From: an uncultured Acidobacteriaceae bacterium
GTDB taxonomy: Bacteria > Acidobacteriota > Terriglobia > Terriglobales > Acidobacteriaceae
Length of the DNA stretch: 64,000 bases
Reading direction: 5' to 3'
Assembly: GCA_937879855.1 (NCBI GenBank)
Contig: CALFMO010000005.1
Location: 248,001-312,000 of the forward strand
The notes beneath the pieces are model-generated. The model did not search any database and was not told where the DNA came from. It saw only the letters and a program-made list of their open reading frames with translations. Below, one piece after another: positions 53,448 to 62,595 of this stretch (position 1 is its first letter; each line of letters opens with the position of its first letter). The translations under genes and the position numbers were made by a program.

Positions 53448-54577
53448 ATCCGGATGCGCACCGCAGTAATAAAACGGTAATGGAAACTTCACTCATCGAT
53501 CGCACGGTGAACGAACCGCGTCCGCAATCCGGCGGCATGCCCTGGATTTCAGTCATCATTCCGGTGCGCAATGGAAGAGCGCATCTGCCGCGATGTCTGG
53601 AAGCATTGAGTCGCTCTGAGTATGCCAGCTTCGACGTGACCGTGGTCGATGATTGCTCCACCGACATCACGCCTCAGATCGCTGAGCAGTACGGCGCGCG
53701 TTGCCTCCGTACGCCTCGAACCCTGGGCCCAGGGGGGGCGCGCAACCTGGGAGCGCATTCAGCGGAGGGCGAGATTCTCGCCTTCGTAGACGCGGACGTG
53801 GTTCTACCGCCGGGCGGCTTGCGTCTAATTGCAGAGGATTTTGCGCGGGACGCCAATCTTGCCGCCGTTTTCGGGTCTTACGACGATCGACCTGCATGGC
53901 GGACTTTTATCTCGCAATATAAGAACTTGATGCATCACTACGTGCACCAGATTTCGAATGAGTCGGCAGGGACGTTCTGGGCGGGGTGCGGCGCCATACG
54001 GAAGACGGTGTTCGAGGAGTTTGGCGGTTTCGACGGTGCGAAATACACGGCGCCTTCGATCGAAGATATCGCACTGGGGCTTGAAATGGCGCGATCCGGG
54101 CGCCGGATTTTGCTGGATAAGCACATTCAAGTAAAGCACCTGAAGCGATGGACCCTACGCAATCTTTTGAGAGCGGACATTTTTTATCGTGCGATACCTT
54201 GGAGCCGGCTGATTTTGAATTCGCGACAACTTCCACGGGATCTCAACCTGACTTATTCTTCGCGCGCGAGCTCACTCCTAATCGGTTTGTTGACTGTGCT
54301 TCTGGTCTTGCTGGGACTCACCCTGACCGGGCTAATGCACTTGCCGACAGTCCTTCTGCCGGCGTCAATCATCGTTCTATGCTCGCTGCTGTTGCTTTTA
54401 AACTGGGATGTTTATCGTTTCTTTGTACGCAAACGGGGTTGGTGGTTCGCCGCCCGGTCGGTATTGGTCCATTGGTTTTATTACCTGTACAGCGGCCTCA
54501 CATTTTTCCTGTGCGCGGCGAGGCATCTTCTGAGTTTGCCGTTCTCATCCGCACACAAAGTAAGTCTGCAGGAATAG
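53444..54577 (+). CDS. GT2-family glycosyltransferase with C-terminal membrane helices
   Basis: 377 aa from ATG 53444, overlapping the preceding stop (ATGA). Canonical GT2: WISVIIPVRNGRAHLPRCLE, VTVVDDCSTDITPQ, and DXD in LAFVDADVVLPPGG; LGPGGARNLGAHSAEG is the usual intervening helix. Two or three C-terminal membrane helices. Unlike its two upstream neighbours, all catalytic motifs are intact, so it is the likely active member of the trio. Confidence 0.85.
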   Translation: MNPDAHRSNKTVMETSLIDRTVNEPRPQSGGMPWISVIIPVRNGRAHLPRCLEALSRSEYASFDVTVVDDCSTDITPQIAEQYGARCLRTPRTLGPGGARNLGAHSAEGEILAFVDADVVLPPGGLRLIAEDFARDANLAAVFGSYDDRPAWRTFISQYKNLMHHYVHQISNESAGTFWAGCGAIRKTVFEEFGGFDGAKYTAPSIEDIALGLEMARSGRRILLDKHIQVKHLKRWTLRNLLRADIFYRAIPWSRLILNSRQLPRDLNLTYSSRASSLLIGLLTVLLVLLGLTLTGLMHLPTVLLPASIIVLCSLLLLLNWDVYRFFVRKRGWWFAARSVLVHWFYYLYSGLTFFLCAARHLLSLPFSSAHKVSLQE

Positions 54578-54581
54578 TTGC

Positions 54582-55781
54582 ATGCGCGTCGGGGTCGATG
54601 CTATGTCGTGGTCCAATCGTCGCGGCTACGGCCGGTTCACGCGCGCTCTGCTGAGCGAAGTGATCAAGCTCGACCGGCAGAACTGCTACACATTCTTCGT
54701 CGACCAGGAATCCGAGGAATTTCCGCTTCCCGCGGACGTTGATGTATGGCGCGTCCCCACGAGAGTGCCCACGGTGCAGGCGGCCTCGGCGGAGGGCAGC
54801 CGATCATTGTCCGACTTATGGCAAGTTGCCAAGGCGTTTCGCAACGCGCCCATCGACTTGCTCTACTTTCCGACGGACTACACCTACGTCCCGGGATTCA
54901 TGGGCATTCCCCGGATCGTGACGATTCATGACGCGATCTCGGAATTATTTCCGGACATGATCTTTCCCACTCTTCGCTCTAAGATCCTGTATCGCGCAAA
55001 GGTCAGGTCAGGAATGCACCAGGCACGATTGCTGGTCACCGTGTCAGAGTATTCGCAGCGCCGATTGACGGAAAAATTGAACATCCCCCAGAGTCGCTTT
55101 CGCGTGGTCGGCGAAGCTCCTGACCCGATATTCCGGCCACTGGAGGAGTCTGTCGCCGCCAAAGTCTCGAACCGATGGGGCCTCCCAGTTGATGCGAAGT
55201 GCCTGGTTTACGTCGGTGGATTCAGTCCGCACAAGAATCTGTTGATGCTCTTGGATGTATTCCGCGAACTCGCCGATCGACAAGGGTCTCGCGATCTGCG
55301 GCTGATCTTGGTGGGCGATTATGCCGGCGATCCCTTCTTCTCCTGCTATAGCCAACTGGTAGAGCGTGTGAAAGAGTACAACCTAGATCCACGCGTTCTG
55401 TTCACCGGACGCCTCGAAGATGAAGATGTAGTTGTGCTGCTGAACCGGGCGCATGCGTTGGTTCTACCGTCGGTGTGCGAAGGTTTTGGTTTGCCGGGCG
55501 TCGAAGCGGCAGCTTGCGGAACTCCCATCGTGGCGACCACCGAGAGTCCGCTCCCGGAATTGCTCGGTGATGGCGTGCTGGCTGTGGATCCCAACCATCG
55601 GTCTGGCTGGCTCAATGCGCTCGAGCGGGTGCTCACAGACGAAGCCCTCCATGAACGCATGCGGGAGGCAGCGCTATCCGCGGCGAATCGTCTCTCGTGG
55701 CAAAACTCCGCTCGGCAACTGCTCTCGGTTTTCGATGAAGTGCAGCGTGATGAAGTGAGGCGAAATGGCGCGTCCGCTTAG
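54582..55781 (+). CDS. GT4-family glycosyltransferase
   Basis: 399 aa from ATG 54582 with AGGA upstream. GT-B fold with the N-terminal RRGYGRFTRALL, the linker GGFSPHKNLLMLLDVF, and the donor site CEGFGLPGVEAAACGTPIVA that has the E-x7-E pair. Mannosyltransferase-like members (WbaZ type) share this layout. Cytoplasmic; followed by a second GT4 with a 17-nt overlap. Confidence 0.88.
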   Translation: MRVGVDAMSWSNRRGYGRFTRALLSEVIKLDRQNCYTFFVDQESEEFPLPADVDVWRVPTRVPTVQAASAEGSRSLSDLWQVAKAFRNAPIDLLYFPTDYTYVPGFMGIPRIVTIHDAISELFPDMIFPTLRSKILYRAKVRSGMHQARLLVTVSEYSQRRLTEKLNIPQSRFRVVGEAPDPIFRPLEESVAAKVSNRWGLPVDAKCLVYVGGFSPHKNLLMLLDVFRELADRQGSRDLRLILVGDYAGDPFFSCYSQLVERVKEYNLDPRVLFTGRLEDEDVVVLLNRAHALVLPSVCEGFGLPGVEAAACGTPIVATTESPLPELLGDGVLAVDPNHRSGWLNALERVLTDEALHERMREAALSAANRLSWQNSARQLLSVFDEVQRDEVRRNGASA

Positions 55782-57057
55782 ATTCTGCTTCCTTTCGATT
55801 TTCTATCCGCCATACAGTTTCGGTGGAGACGCCATTTATCTCCATCGCCTCGCCAATGCGCTGGCAACTCGCGGCCACGAAGTCGATGTTATCCACTGCC
55901 TTGACACGTATCGCTCGATGGGCGGGAAAGAGCCGAAGCAGGCGGTTGTCAATCATCCCAATGTGACTATACACAGCCTGCGGAGTCGTCTAGGGTTTCT
56001 TTCGCCGTTATTGGCGCAGCAGATGGGAACCACGTGGCCAAAGACCGATCGCATTCTGGAAGTTCTCTACAGCAAAAAGTTTGACGTCATCCACTATCAC
56101 AACGTTTCGTTGCTGGGGCCACAGGTTTTGAAGCTTGAGCCGGACTACGCTGATTTCATCAAGCTTTACACGACTCACGAGCACTGGCTGGTGTGTCCCA
56201 TGCACGTGCTCTGGAAAAACAACGAGCGCCTCTGCGAAAAGCCAGACTGTTTCCGCTGCACGCTCAAATTCAAACGTCCTCCGCAGTGGTGGAGGTACAC
56301 GCATTTGCTCGAAGACTGCGTGCGTTCGGTGGATACATTCATCGCCCCGACTCGCTTCACTCAACAGATGCACCACCAACGCGGATTCGAACCTCCCATG
56401 ACCGTGGTTCCCCACTTTGTGCCCGAACAGAAGAAGCCTTCGACCGGCAATCCACCTCATCCGCGGCCGTATTTTTTCTTTGCCGGCAGGATGGAAAAGA
56501 TCAAAGGCATTGGTACATTGCTGCCAATATTCGCACAGTATCCGTATGCGGACTTGCTCATTGCAGGCACCGGTACCTATGAAGCTGAGTTGAAGCGTCA
56601 GGCGAAGGGCCTGACCAACGTGCATTTTCTGGGCTCCCTCGGCGAAGAAGAACTTCAAAAGTTTTATCGTCACGCGATCGCACTGTTGGTGCCTTCGGTC
56701 TGCTACGAAACGCTAGGGATGGTCGTGGTCGAGAGCTACGTGCAACGGACCCCAGTGATTGCGCGCGATCAAGGCGGTCTGACAGAAATCATCGAACAGA
56801 GCCGGGGCGGTCTGCTCTACCGCAGTCCCGGCGAACTGCTCGCAGCAATGGACCGGCTGCGCATCGATCCCGTACTTCGCGACGAAATGGGTGATCGCGG
56901 TTATCGTGCTTTCCAACAGAAGTGGAGTGAGAGCGCACATCTGGAAGCATATTTCCAGGTATTGGAACAAACAGCGTGGCGAAAGTTGGGACTTGTTCCC
57001 TGGCACGAGGCGGCGCGGCGGTCGCTGCAACTCTCAACCGTGCAGGCTGCCTCATAG
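55765..57057 (+). CDS. GT4-family glycosyltransferase with Cys-rich insertion
   Basis: 430 aa from ATG 55765. N-terminal FYPPYSFGGDAIYLHRLANA and C-terminal CYETLGMVVVESYVQRTPVIA with E-x7-E. A middle segment CEKPDCFRCTLKFKRPPQWW with three Cys follows HEHWLVCPMHVLWK; similar Cys-containing insertions occur in a subset of GT4 enzymes and may bind a metal. It is translationally coupled to the preceding GT4. Confidence 0.87.
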   Translation: MARPLRFCFLSIFYPPYSFGGDAIYLHRLANALATRGHEVDVIHCLDTYRSMGGKEPKQAVVNHPNVTIHSLRSRLGFLSPLLAQQMGTTWPKTDRILEVLYSKKFDVIHYHNVSLLGPQVLKLEPDYADFIKLYTTHEHWLVCPMHVLWKNNERLCEKPDCFRCTLKFKRPPQWWRYTHLLEDCVRSVDTFIAPTRFTQQMHHQRGFEPPMTVVPHFVPEQKKPSTGNPPHPRPYFFFAGRMEKIKGIGTLLPIFAQYPYADLLIAGTGTYEAELKRQAKGLTNVHFLGSLGEEELQKFYRHAIALLVPSVCYETLGMVVVESYVQRTPVIARDQGGLTEIIEQSRGGLLYRSPGELLAAMDRLRIDPVLRDEMGDRGYRAFQQKWSESAHLEAYFQVLEQTAWRKLGLVPWHEAARRSLQLSTVQAAS

Positions 57058-57092
57058 AACCGCTGTTGAAACCCCATGCTGGGAGAGTAAAA

Positions 57093-57503
57093 TTGCGCGT
57101 ATCAGCCGAAATCGACATGTCCTCTGTAGGAGCCGGGTTGCCAGTGCTTGACGACAACATTGTCGATCAGCCGCTGTTGCGGGCCTTCTTGCCATTGCAT
57201 CGCAGCGCACTGGGGATCGCCTGCGGCGTGATTGTAGGCGGCCTGATTGCCCTCGCCACATTGGCCTTGGTGCTTCACGGCGGATACGCCAACGTGAAAC
57301 TTTATTTATTGGCTCAGTTCTTCTGGGGCTATTCCGTTTCGTGGGCTGGCGTTTTCATCGGCTTCCTTTGGGGTTGGTTGGTCGGCTTCGCACTGGGCTA
57401 CGGATTCGCTGTAGTCCGCAATGCGGCAGTTTGGATGTGGATGACCTTCATCCGATCTCGCGCGGAAATGGAACACTATTCGGATTTTCTCGATCATTTG
57501 TAG
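57093..57503 (+). CDS. Small membrane protein of unknown function (first of paralogous pair)
   Basis: 136 aa if started at TTG 57093, which has GGAG 7 nt upstream; ATG 57117 is the alternative. Earlier in-frame starts would run into the GT4 gene. Two membrane segments (LGIACGVIVGGLIALATLAL and SVSWAGVFIGFLWGWLVGFA) are joined by YANVKLYLLAQFFWGY. The following protein has the same layout. No known family. It lies between GT4s and a polysaccharide deacetylase. Confidence 0.65.
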   Translation: MRVSAEIDMSSVGAGLPVLDDNIVDQPLLRAFLPLHRSALGIACGVIVGGLIALATLALVLHGGYANVKLYLLAQFFWGYSVSWAGVFIGFLWGWLVGFALGYGFAVVRNAAVWMWMTFIRSRAEMEHYSDFLDHL

Positions 57504-57518
57504 GAGAAGTGGCTGACC

Positions 57519-57809
57519 ATGAAAGCTGAAGAAGAACAAATCGAGCACGCAGTCATATTGCTCAACGCAAAGCTGCTGGGAATCGTCCTTGGCTTCCTGT
57601 CGGGAGCCGGGTTGTTCCTGATTACTAATTTCCTCGTGCTCAAAGGCGGTCCACATGTGGGAGCACACTTATTTCTGCTATCAAACTTCTTCCCCGGCTA
57701 TCGCGTTACTTTTCTGGGCAGTATCATCGGCTTCGGCTACGCAGCCGTTGTAGGTTTTGTCGTGGGCGTTGTGCTAGGTGCGGTTTACAACAAAGTCGCG
57801 ATGGCTTAG
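57519..57809 (+). CDS. Small membrane protein of unknown function (second of paralogous pair)
   Basis: 96 aa from ATG 57519, 15 nt after the previous gene. Two membrane segments (LGIVLGFLSGAGLFLITNFL and LGSIIGFGYAAVVGFVVGVV) with GAHLFLLSNFFPGYRVTF between, matching the first member at LL..FF.GY.V and IGF. Probable small heteromeric membrane complex with its neighbour; function unknown. Confidence 0.7.
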   Translation: MKAEEEQIEHAVILLNAKLLGIVLGFLSGAGLFLITNFLVLKGGPHVGAHLFLLSNFFPGYRVTFLGSIIGFGYAAVVGFVVGVVLGAVYNKVAMA

Positions 57810-57911
57810 AACGCTCAGACTGAGTCCTCCGTTGTTTCGCCGTCTTTCCTCTCATGTTTCTGCAGAAGATCCTCGCGCTCGGTGACTTTCTTCCGTGCCC
57901 CGGCGGCGCTG

Positions 57912-58709
57912 ATGCGCGAAGTACCGTCTGAAATCATGGACGCGGCCCAATATCCGGTCATCCTGACGTACCACTCGATCTCCGAGGGAGTCTCTCCCTT
58001 GAAAGTCTCTCCGAGCCTGTTTACCGAGCAGATGGAGTGGCTGAAAGCCAATGCTCGCGTCGTGACTCTAGGCGAGATCGTGGCCGCTTTAGCCGGGCAC
58101 AGGCCTTTGCCGGAGCGAGCCGTGGCTCTTACGTTCGACGATGGCTTCCGTGATTTTTATTATTCTGCCGCGCCTGTCCTCAGGCGGTTGCGACTTCCCG
58201 CGACAGTGTTCTTGCCGACTGGCTACTGCGGTAAGTCGAATTGCTGGCCGAGTCAACCTGCATGGGTCAACAAAGAAGCCTTACTTGATTGGAAGCAGGC
58301 CGGCGAGCTCATACAGGACGGATTCAAGATCGGAGCACACGGAGTCAATCACTCCGATCTAACTACTTTGCCCTTGGAAGAGGCAGAGCAAGAAATTTCG
58401 GGTAGCAAGGCTGAAATCGAAGAGCGCACCGCGCGCCCAGTGGAGTTTTTCGCATATCCCTACGGCCGCTGGAGTCCAACGCTGCGTACTCTAGTATTGG
58501 GAAATTTTCGCGGGGCGTGTGCGACGGCTGCGGGCCTCGTCGAGCCCGACGCGGACCCGTTCGCCCTTCCGCGTGCGGATGCCCACTACGTACGCCATCC
58601 CGCAAGCTTCCGAATGTTATTTACAACGAAATTTGCCGCCTACATTGCTGCCCGGCGCTTCATCCGGCGAATGCGCCGCCAGCCTGAGGGCTTCTACGCG
58701 AGAGTTTGA
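57912..58709 (+). CDS. Polysaccharide deacetylase (NodB / CE4 family)
   Basis: 265 aa from ATG 57912; GTG 57882 is also in frame and neither has a good ribosome site. NodB motifs: TFDDGF (residues 74-79; Asp76/Asp77), HGVNH (His143 and His147) and FAYPYGRWSP. A preceding ILTYHSIS block is typical. The enzyme uses a metal to remove N-acetyl groups from amino sugars of the glycan. No signal peptide is visible, so it may act on a cytoplasmic lipid-linked precursor. Confidence 0.85.
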   Translation: MREVPSEIMDAAQYPVILTYHSISEGVSPLKVSPSLFTEQMEWLKANARVVTLGEIVAALAGHRPLPERAVALTFDDGFRDFYYSAAPVLRRLRLPATVFLPTGYCGKSNCWPSQPAWVNKEALLDWKQAGELIQDGFKIGAHGVNHSDLTTLPLEEAEQEISGSKAEIEERTARPVEFFAYPYGRWSPTLRTLVLGNFRGACATAAGLVEPDADPFALPRADAHYVRHPASFRMLFTTKFAAYIAARRFIRRMRRQPEGFYARV

Positions 58710-58788
58710 GAAATTTCTTCCCTCTTAGCTTCAACCACTGCACCCCTAAGTTTTCTCTAATCAAGTCTTACCCGACGAGGATAATTTC

Positions 58789-60381
58789 ATGACGCTCGCT
58801 ACATCAGAGCGACGCAGTGTTGCCATTATCGGCGCTGGCCCGGCCGGCCTGACGGCGGCTTACGAACTTTCCAAGCACGACGTTCCAGCTGTTGTTCTGG
58901 AGGCCGACAAGACCGTCGGCGGCATCTCTCGAACGGTGAACTACAAGGGATATTTGTTTGACATTGGTGGGCACCGCTTTTTCACCAAATGGGACCAAGT
59001 GAATGAAATATGGCAGGAAGTTCTTGGTGACAAGTTCCTTCGGCGGCCTCGGCTTTCCCGCATCTACTATCGCAAAAAATTTTTCTACTATCCGTTGAAA
59101 GCAAAGAACGCGCTTTTCGGCCTGGGCTTGATCGATACGGTCCGAATTGTTTTCAGTTATTTGCGCTCGCGTCTGTTTTATTACCATAACGAACAGAATC
59201 TGGAACAGTGGGTTTCCAACCGCTTCGGCAAGCGCCTTTACGAGATTTTCTTCAAGACCTACACCGAAAAAGTGTGGGGCGTCCCCTGCACGGAGATTCG
59301 AGCAGAGTGGGCGGCACAACGAATCCAGGGCCTATCGCTCACCACCGCGGTGCGCAACGCCTTGTTCAAGCAGAAGAAAACGAAAGTCAAGACGCTGATC
59401 GACAGCTTCCAGTATCCCGAGCGCGGACCGGGGCAAATGTGGGAGGCCATGACGGATCTGTTGCGCGAGCGAGGCTACCCCGTGGTGATGGAGCGGCCGG
59501 TTCAGAGGATCGTTCATGATGGGAAGCGAGTGGTTGCGCTCGAATGTGGCGGCCCGCGCGGGCCAGAGCGCTTTGAGGCGACTCACTTCATCAGTTCCAT
59601 GCCTATTCGCGAGTTGATTAAGGCACTTGATCCGCCGCCTCCTGAGGAAGTGCGCCAGGCAGCCGATCGTCTGCGCTATCGCGATTTCCTCATCGTGAGT
59701 TTGGTCGTGAATCGCAAGGATGTCATGCCCGACAACTGGATTTACATCCACGAACCGAACGTACGCGTGGGACGAATTCAGAATTTTAAGAACTGGTCCC
59801 CGAAGATGGTGCCAGATCCCAATAAGACTTGTTTGGGCATGGAATATTTTGTCTTCGAGAACGATGATCTGTGGTCCAGCTCGGATGAGAAATTGATCGA
59901 ACTGGCCAAGCGCGAAATAGGAGAGCTAAGACTAGCGCGACCGGAAGAGATCGAAGACGGCGCGGTCGTGCGCATGCCCAAGGCCTACCCGATGTATGAC
60001 CACGGATGGACCAAGCAGGTAGAAATAATTCGCCACTATCTCGAGACCACCCTGCCTAATCTTCAACTGGTCGGTCGAAACGGAATGCACAAATACAACA
60101 ACCAGGACCACTCGATGATGACGGCTTCGTGCGCCGCGCAAAATATATTGGGAGCGAAGCACGATTTGTGGGCTATCAACACCGAGCCCGAATATCACGA
60201 AGAGAAACGCGAAGAGCAAGCTTCCCTAGTAGACAAGGAGCTTCGGCGTCCCGCTTACGCGGAACCGCCACGGATCCCGCCAGCACCCGTGCGCGCAAAC
60301 GGGGACCGAGGGGCCTTAACCCATCTGCCTGCCGCCAGCCCGGTGCTCTCAGTAGACTACTCTTCGTCAGACATGGACTAA
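58789..60381 (+). CDS. FAD-dependent oxidoreductase (UDP-galactopyranose-mutase-like / amine-oxidase fold)
   Basis: 530 aa, ATG with GAGGA upstream. N-terminal VAIIGAGPAGLTAAYEL (GAGPAG at 15-20) and VGGISRTVNYKGYLFDIGGHRFF, typical of FAD enzymes in polysaccharide loci that rearrange or oxidise nucleotide sugars. C-terminal VGRNGMHKYNNQDHSMMTA closes the FAD site. A C-terminal tail rich in Pro and Ala (residues about 490-530) is extra. Paralogous in fold to 20213-21658; substrate unknown. Confidence 0.83.
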   Translation: MTLATSERRSVAIIGAGPAGLTAAYELSKHDVPAVVLEADKTVGGISRTVNYKGYLFDIGGHRFFTKWDQVNEIWQEVLGDKFLRRPRLSRIYYRKKFFYYPLKAKNALFGLGLIDTVRIVFSYLRSRLFYYHNEQNLEQWVSNRFGKRLYEIFFKTYTEKVWGVPCTEIRAEWAAQRIQGLSLTTAVRNALFKQKKTKVKTLIDSFQYPERGPGQMWEAMTDLLRERGYPVVMERPVQRIVHDGKRVVALECGGPRGPERFEATHFISSMPIRELIKALDPPPPEEVRQAADRLRYRDFLIVSLVVNRKDVMPDNWIYIHEPNVRVGRIQNFKNWSPKMVPDPNKTCLGMEYFVFENDDLWSSSDEKLIELAKREIGELRLARPEEIEDGAVVRMPKAYPMYDHGWTKQVEIIRHYLETTLPNLQLVGRNGMHKYNNQDHSMMTASCAAQNILGAKHDLWAINTEPEYHEEKREEQASLVDKELRRPAYAEPPRIPPAPVRANGDRGALTHLPAASPVLSVDYSSSDMD

Positions 60382-60434
60382 GTTGCTAGCGTGCGGCACA
60401 GCCGCCAAAATTCAAGGAAAGAGGGAGGGCTGTC

Positions 60435-60614
60435 ATGGGCGTCTTACGAAATACGGGTCAACGTTTGGGAATCGCGGGAGAGTTGTTTTCATTCTTCTGG
60501 AGCAACAAGCGCTGGTGGATGGTACCGATCCTAGTCACACTCTTTTTGTTCGGAGTGTTGCTGGTGCTGGCACAGAGCTCCGCTATCGCTCCGTTCATTT
60601 ACACACTGTTCTAG
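60435..60614 (+). CDS. DUF5989-family small membrane protein (copy 2, orphan)
   Basis: 59 aa from ATG 60435. It has 52 of 59 residues identical to the protein at 44650-44829, and the last 36 are all identical, including the membrane helix and SSAIAPFIYTLF. Here there is no carbamoyltransferase downstream: an epimerase follows after 140 nt. The pairing with a carbamoyltransferase is therefore lost or served in trans by the enzyme at 45120 or 13185. Confidence 0.85.
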   Translation: MGVLRNTGQRLGIAGELFSFFWSNKRWWMVPILVTLFLFGVLLVLAQSSAIAPFIYTLF

Positions 60615-60756
60615 GAGCCTTCGGCTCGTGCTGCTGTCGGAATTCTTTGGATCAGGCCAGGGTAATGACGAGGCGCCAGAACTCCTCTTCAAATCCGATG
60701 TGAACGGTCGCATCGATCCTCGAGTCAGGTCGTAATTATGAGTGAGAGGAAATGAA

Positions 60757-61812
60757 ATGAGTTACCAATCACGGTTTTCAAAACAAGACCGGAATACCGT
60801 TTCGCTGGTCACCGGTGGAGCAGGCTTTATTGGGAGCCACGTGGTGGATTCTCTGCTCGAACTCGGGCACGACGTCCTTGTGCTCGACGACCTCTCTGGC
60901 GGTTTTCGCGAGAACGTCAATCCAGCTGCGACTCTGATTGTAGGGTCAATCACGGACACCGCACTTGTGGATGATCTTTTCTCCACACATCGAATTGACT
61001 ATGTCTATCACCTCGCCGCATACGCCGCCGAAGGTCTGAGCCATTTCATTCGAAACTTTAACTACGCGAATAATCTTGTGGGCAGCATGAATTTGCTAAA
61101 CAATGCGATCCGCCACCGCTGCCGCTGCTTCGTGTTCACTTCCAGTATCGCTGTTTACGGCGCTGGACAGACCCCAATGCATGAATCCATGACGCCCCAA
61201 CCGGAAGATCCCTACGGCATTTCGAAATATGCGGTGGAGTTGGATCTCAAGGCGGCAAAGCGCATGTTTGGGCTAGATTACATCATCTTCCGCCCCCATA
61301 ACGTTTACGGCGAAAGGCAGAACATTGGGGATCCTTATCGCAACGTAATCGGCATTTTCATGAATCAGATCCTGCAAGGATTGCCGTGCACGATCTTTGG
61401 CGATGGAACCCAGACCCGCGCTTTCAGTCACATTGAAGATGTCGCTCCCGTGATCGCCGCGTCTGTGTCTAATCTTGCGGCTTACAACCAGACGTTCAAT
61501 GTGGGTGCGGATATTCCTTACTCAGTGAACTATCTGGCCGAGCAGGTTCAACGCGCGTTAGGAAAACATACCGCTGTGGTGCACCTTCCCGCCCGTGAGG
61601 AAGTTCTGCACGCGTTCAGCGATCACAGCAAGTCGAGAGAGGTGTTCGGTGTTGCCGCCCAAGTCACACTCGAAGAAGGTTTGCAGAGAATGGCCGCATG
61701 GGTAAAACAAGTCGGGGCTCGCGAAGGTAAGCCCTTCGACAACATCGAGATCGAACAAGAAATGCCCCCATCCTGGAGAAAGCTATGTACAACGGCAAAA
61801 CTGTCAGCGTAG
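60757..61812 (+). CDS. NAD-dependent sugar epimerase (UDP-glucose 4-epimerase-like, extended SDR)
   Basis: 351 aa from ATG 60757 with AGAGGA 6 nt upstream; GTG 60742 is in frame but has no site. Rossmann motif VTGGAGFIGSHVVDSL, FTSSIAVYG and Y-x3-K in DPYGISKYAVELD, then RPHNVYGERQNIGDPY, the substrate-binding block of UDP-sugar epimerases. It supplies a 4-epimer nucleotide sugar to the pathway. The last 28 nt overlap the next gene. Confidence 0.87.
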   Translation: MSYQSRFSKQDRNTVSLVTGGAGFIGSHVVDSLLELGHDVLVLDDLSGGFRENVNPAATLIVGSITDTALVDDLFSTHRIDYVYHLAAYAAEGLSHFIRNFNYANNLVGSMNLLNNAIRHRCRCFVFTSSIAVYGAGQTPMHESMTPQPEDPYGISKYAVELDLKAAKRMFGLDYIIFRPHNVYGERQNIGDPYRNVIGIFMNQILQGLPCTIFGDGTQTRAFSHIEDVAPVIAASVSNLAAYNQTFNVGADIPYSVNYLAEQVQRALGKHTAVVHLPAREEVLHAFSDHSKSREVFGVAAQVTLEEGLQRMAAWVKQVGAREGKPFDNIEIEQEMPPSWRKLCTTAKLSA

Positions 61813-62558
61813 TAATGCCCGCCTACAACGAGGAGAAGGGTATTGCAACGGTGGTGCGTTCTTTTTTGAGCTTGCCGGAGGTTGACGAGGTCATTGTCGC
61901 CAACAACAACAGCAGTGACAGGACTGCCGAGCTGGCGGCAGAGGCCGGCGCAAGAGTAGTGCAGGAAAAACGCAGAGGGTATGGCTACGCATCACAAGCG
62001 GCGCTCCGTTCTGCCGCCTCCGATTACGTTGTAGTCGTCGAATCCGATGTTACTTTCCGGGCCGAGGATGTCCGCAAGTTTTTAGTGTACGCGGAGGATT
62101 TCGATGTAGTGATAGGCAGCCGCACTTCCAAGTCGTGTATCTGGGAAGGCTCAAATATGGGGCCGTTCTTGCGATACGGAAATTGGGCGGTGGGCAAGAT
62201 GCTTGAATACCTACACAACGGTCCTTGCCTGACCGACGTGGGTTGCACCTACAAGTTGTTCCGTCGCGAAGCTCTGCAGCACTTGATTCCGATGTTTACC
62301 GTCGGACACAGTCATTTCTCGCCAGAGTTGATGATTTTGGCCATTCGCTCCCATCTCGATTGCATCGAAATCCCCGTTCACTACGGACCCCGTACCGGAA
62401 CATCAAAAATCACAGGAAATTTCTGGAAGGCATTCCGCCTGGGCTTACGCATGATGGCGATGATCATCGCGTACCGCTTCAAGTATATCCCCGCAGTCGT
62501 TCCGGAAGCCCGCACTACACCTCGACGCGTATTGGCTAAAGGCAGTTTAGGAAACTGA
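61785..62558 (+). CDS. GT2 glycosyltransferase (polyprenyl-phosphate-sugar-synthase-like)
   Basis: 257 aa from ATG 61785, overlapping the epimerase by 28 nt. GT2 motifs: TVSVVMPAYNEEKGIATVV, VIVANNNSSDRTAE (the usual Asp-Gly here Asn-Asn) and VVVESDVTFRAED, a variant DXD. The later VGCTYKLFRREAL and TGTSKITGNFWKAF resemble dolichyl-phosphate-sugar synthases. It may charge a lipid carrier for the GT39-like protein at 62596. Confidence 0.8.
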   Translation: MYNGKTVSVVMPAYNEEKGIATVVRSFLSLPEVDEVIVANNNSSDRTAELAAEAGARVVQEKRRGYGYASQAALRSAASDYVVVVESDVTFRAEDVRKFLVYAEDFDVVIGSRTSKSCIWEGSNMGPFLRYGNWAVGKMLEYLHNGPCLTDVGCTYKLFRREALQHLIPMFTVGHSHFSPELMILAIRSHLDCIEIPVHYGPRTGTSKITGNFWKAFRLGLRMMAMIIAYRFKYIPAVVPEARTTPRRVLAKGSLGN

Positions 62559-62595
62559 TCAAAGAATCTGAAGAATGCGATCGTGACGTGTTTCC

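Noticed and set aside
57093..57809. Holin/antiholin-like pair
   Set aside because: Small two-helix proteins, but no lysis or phage gene nearby and a glycan-gene context.
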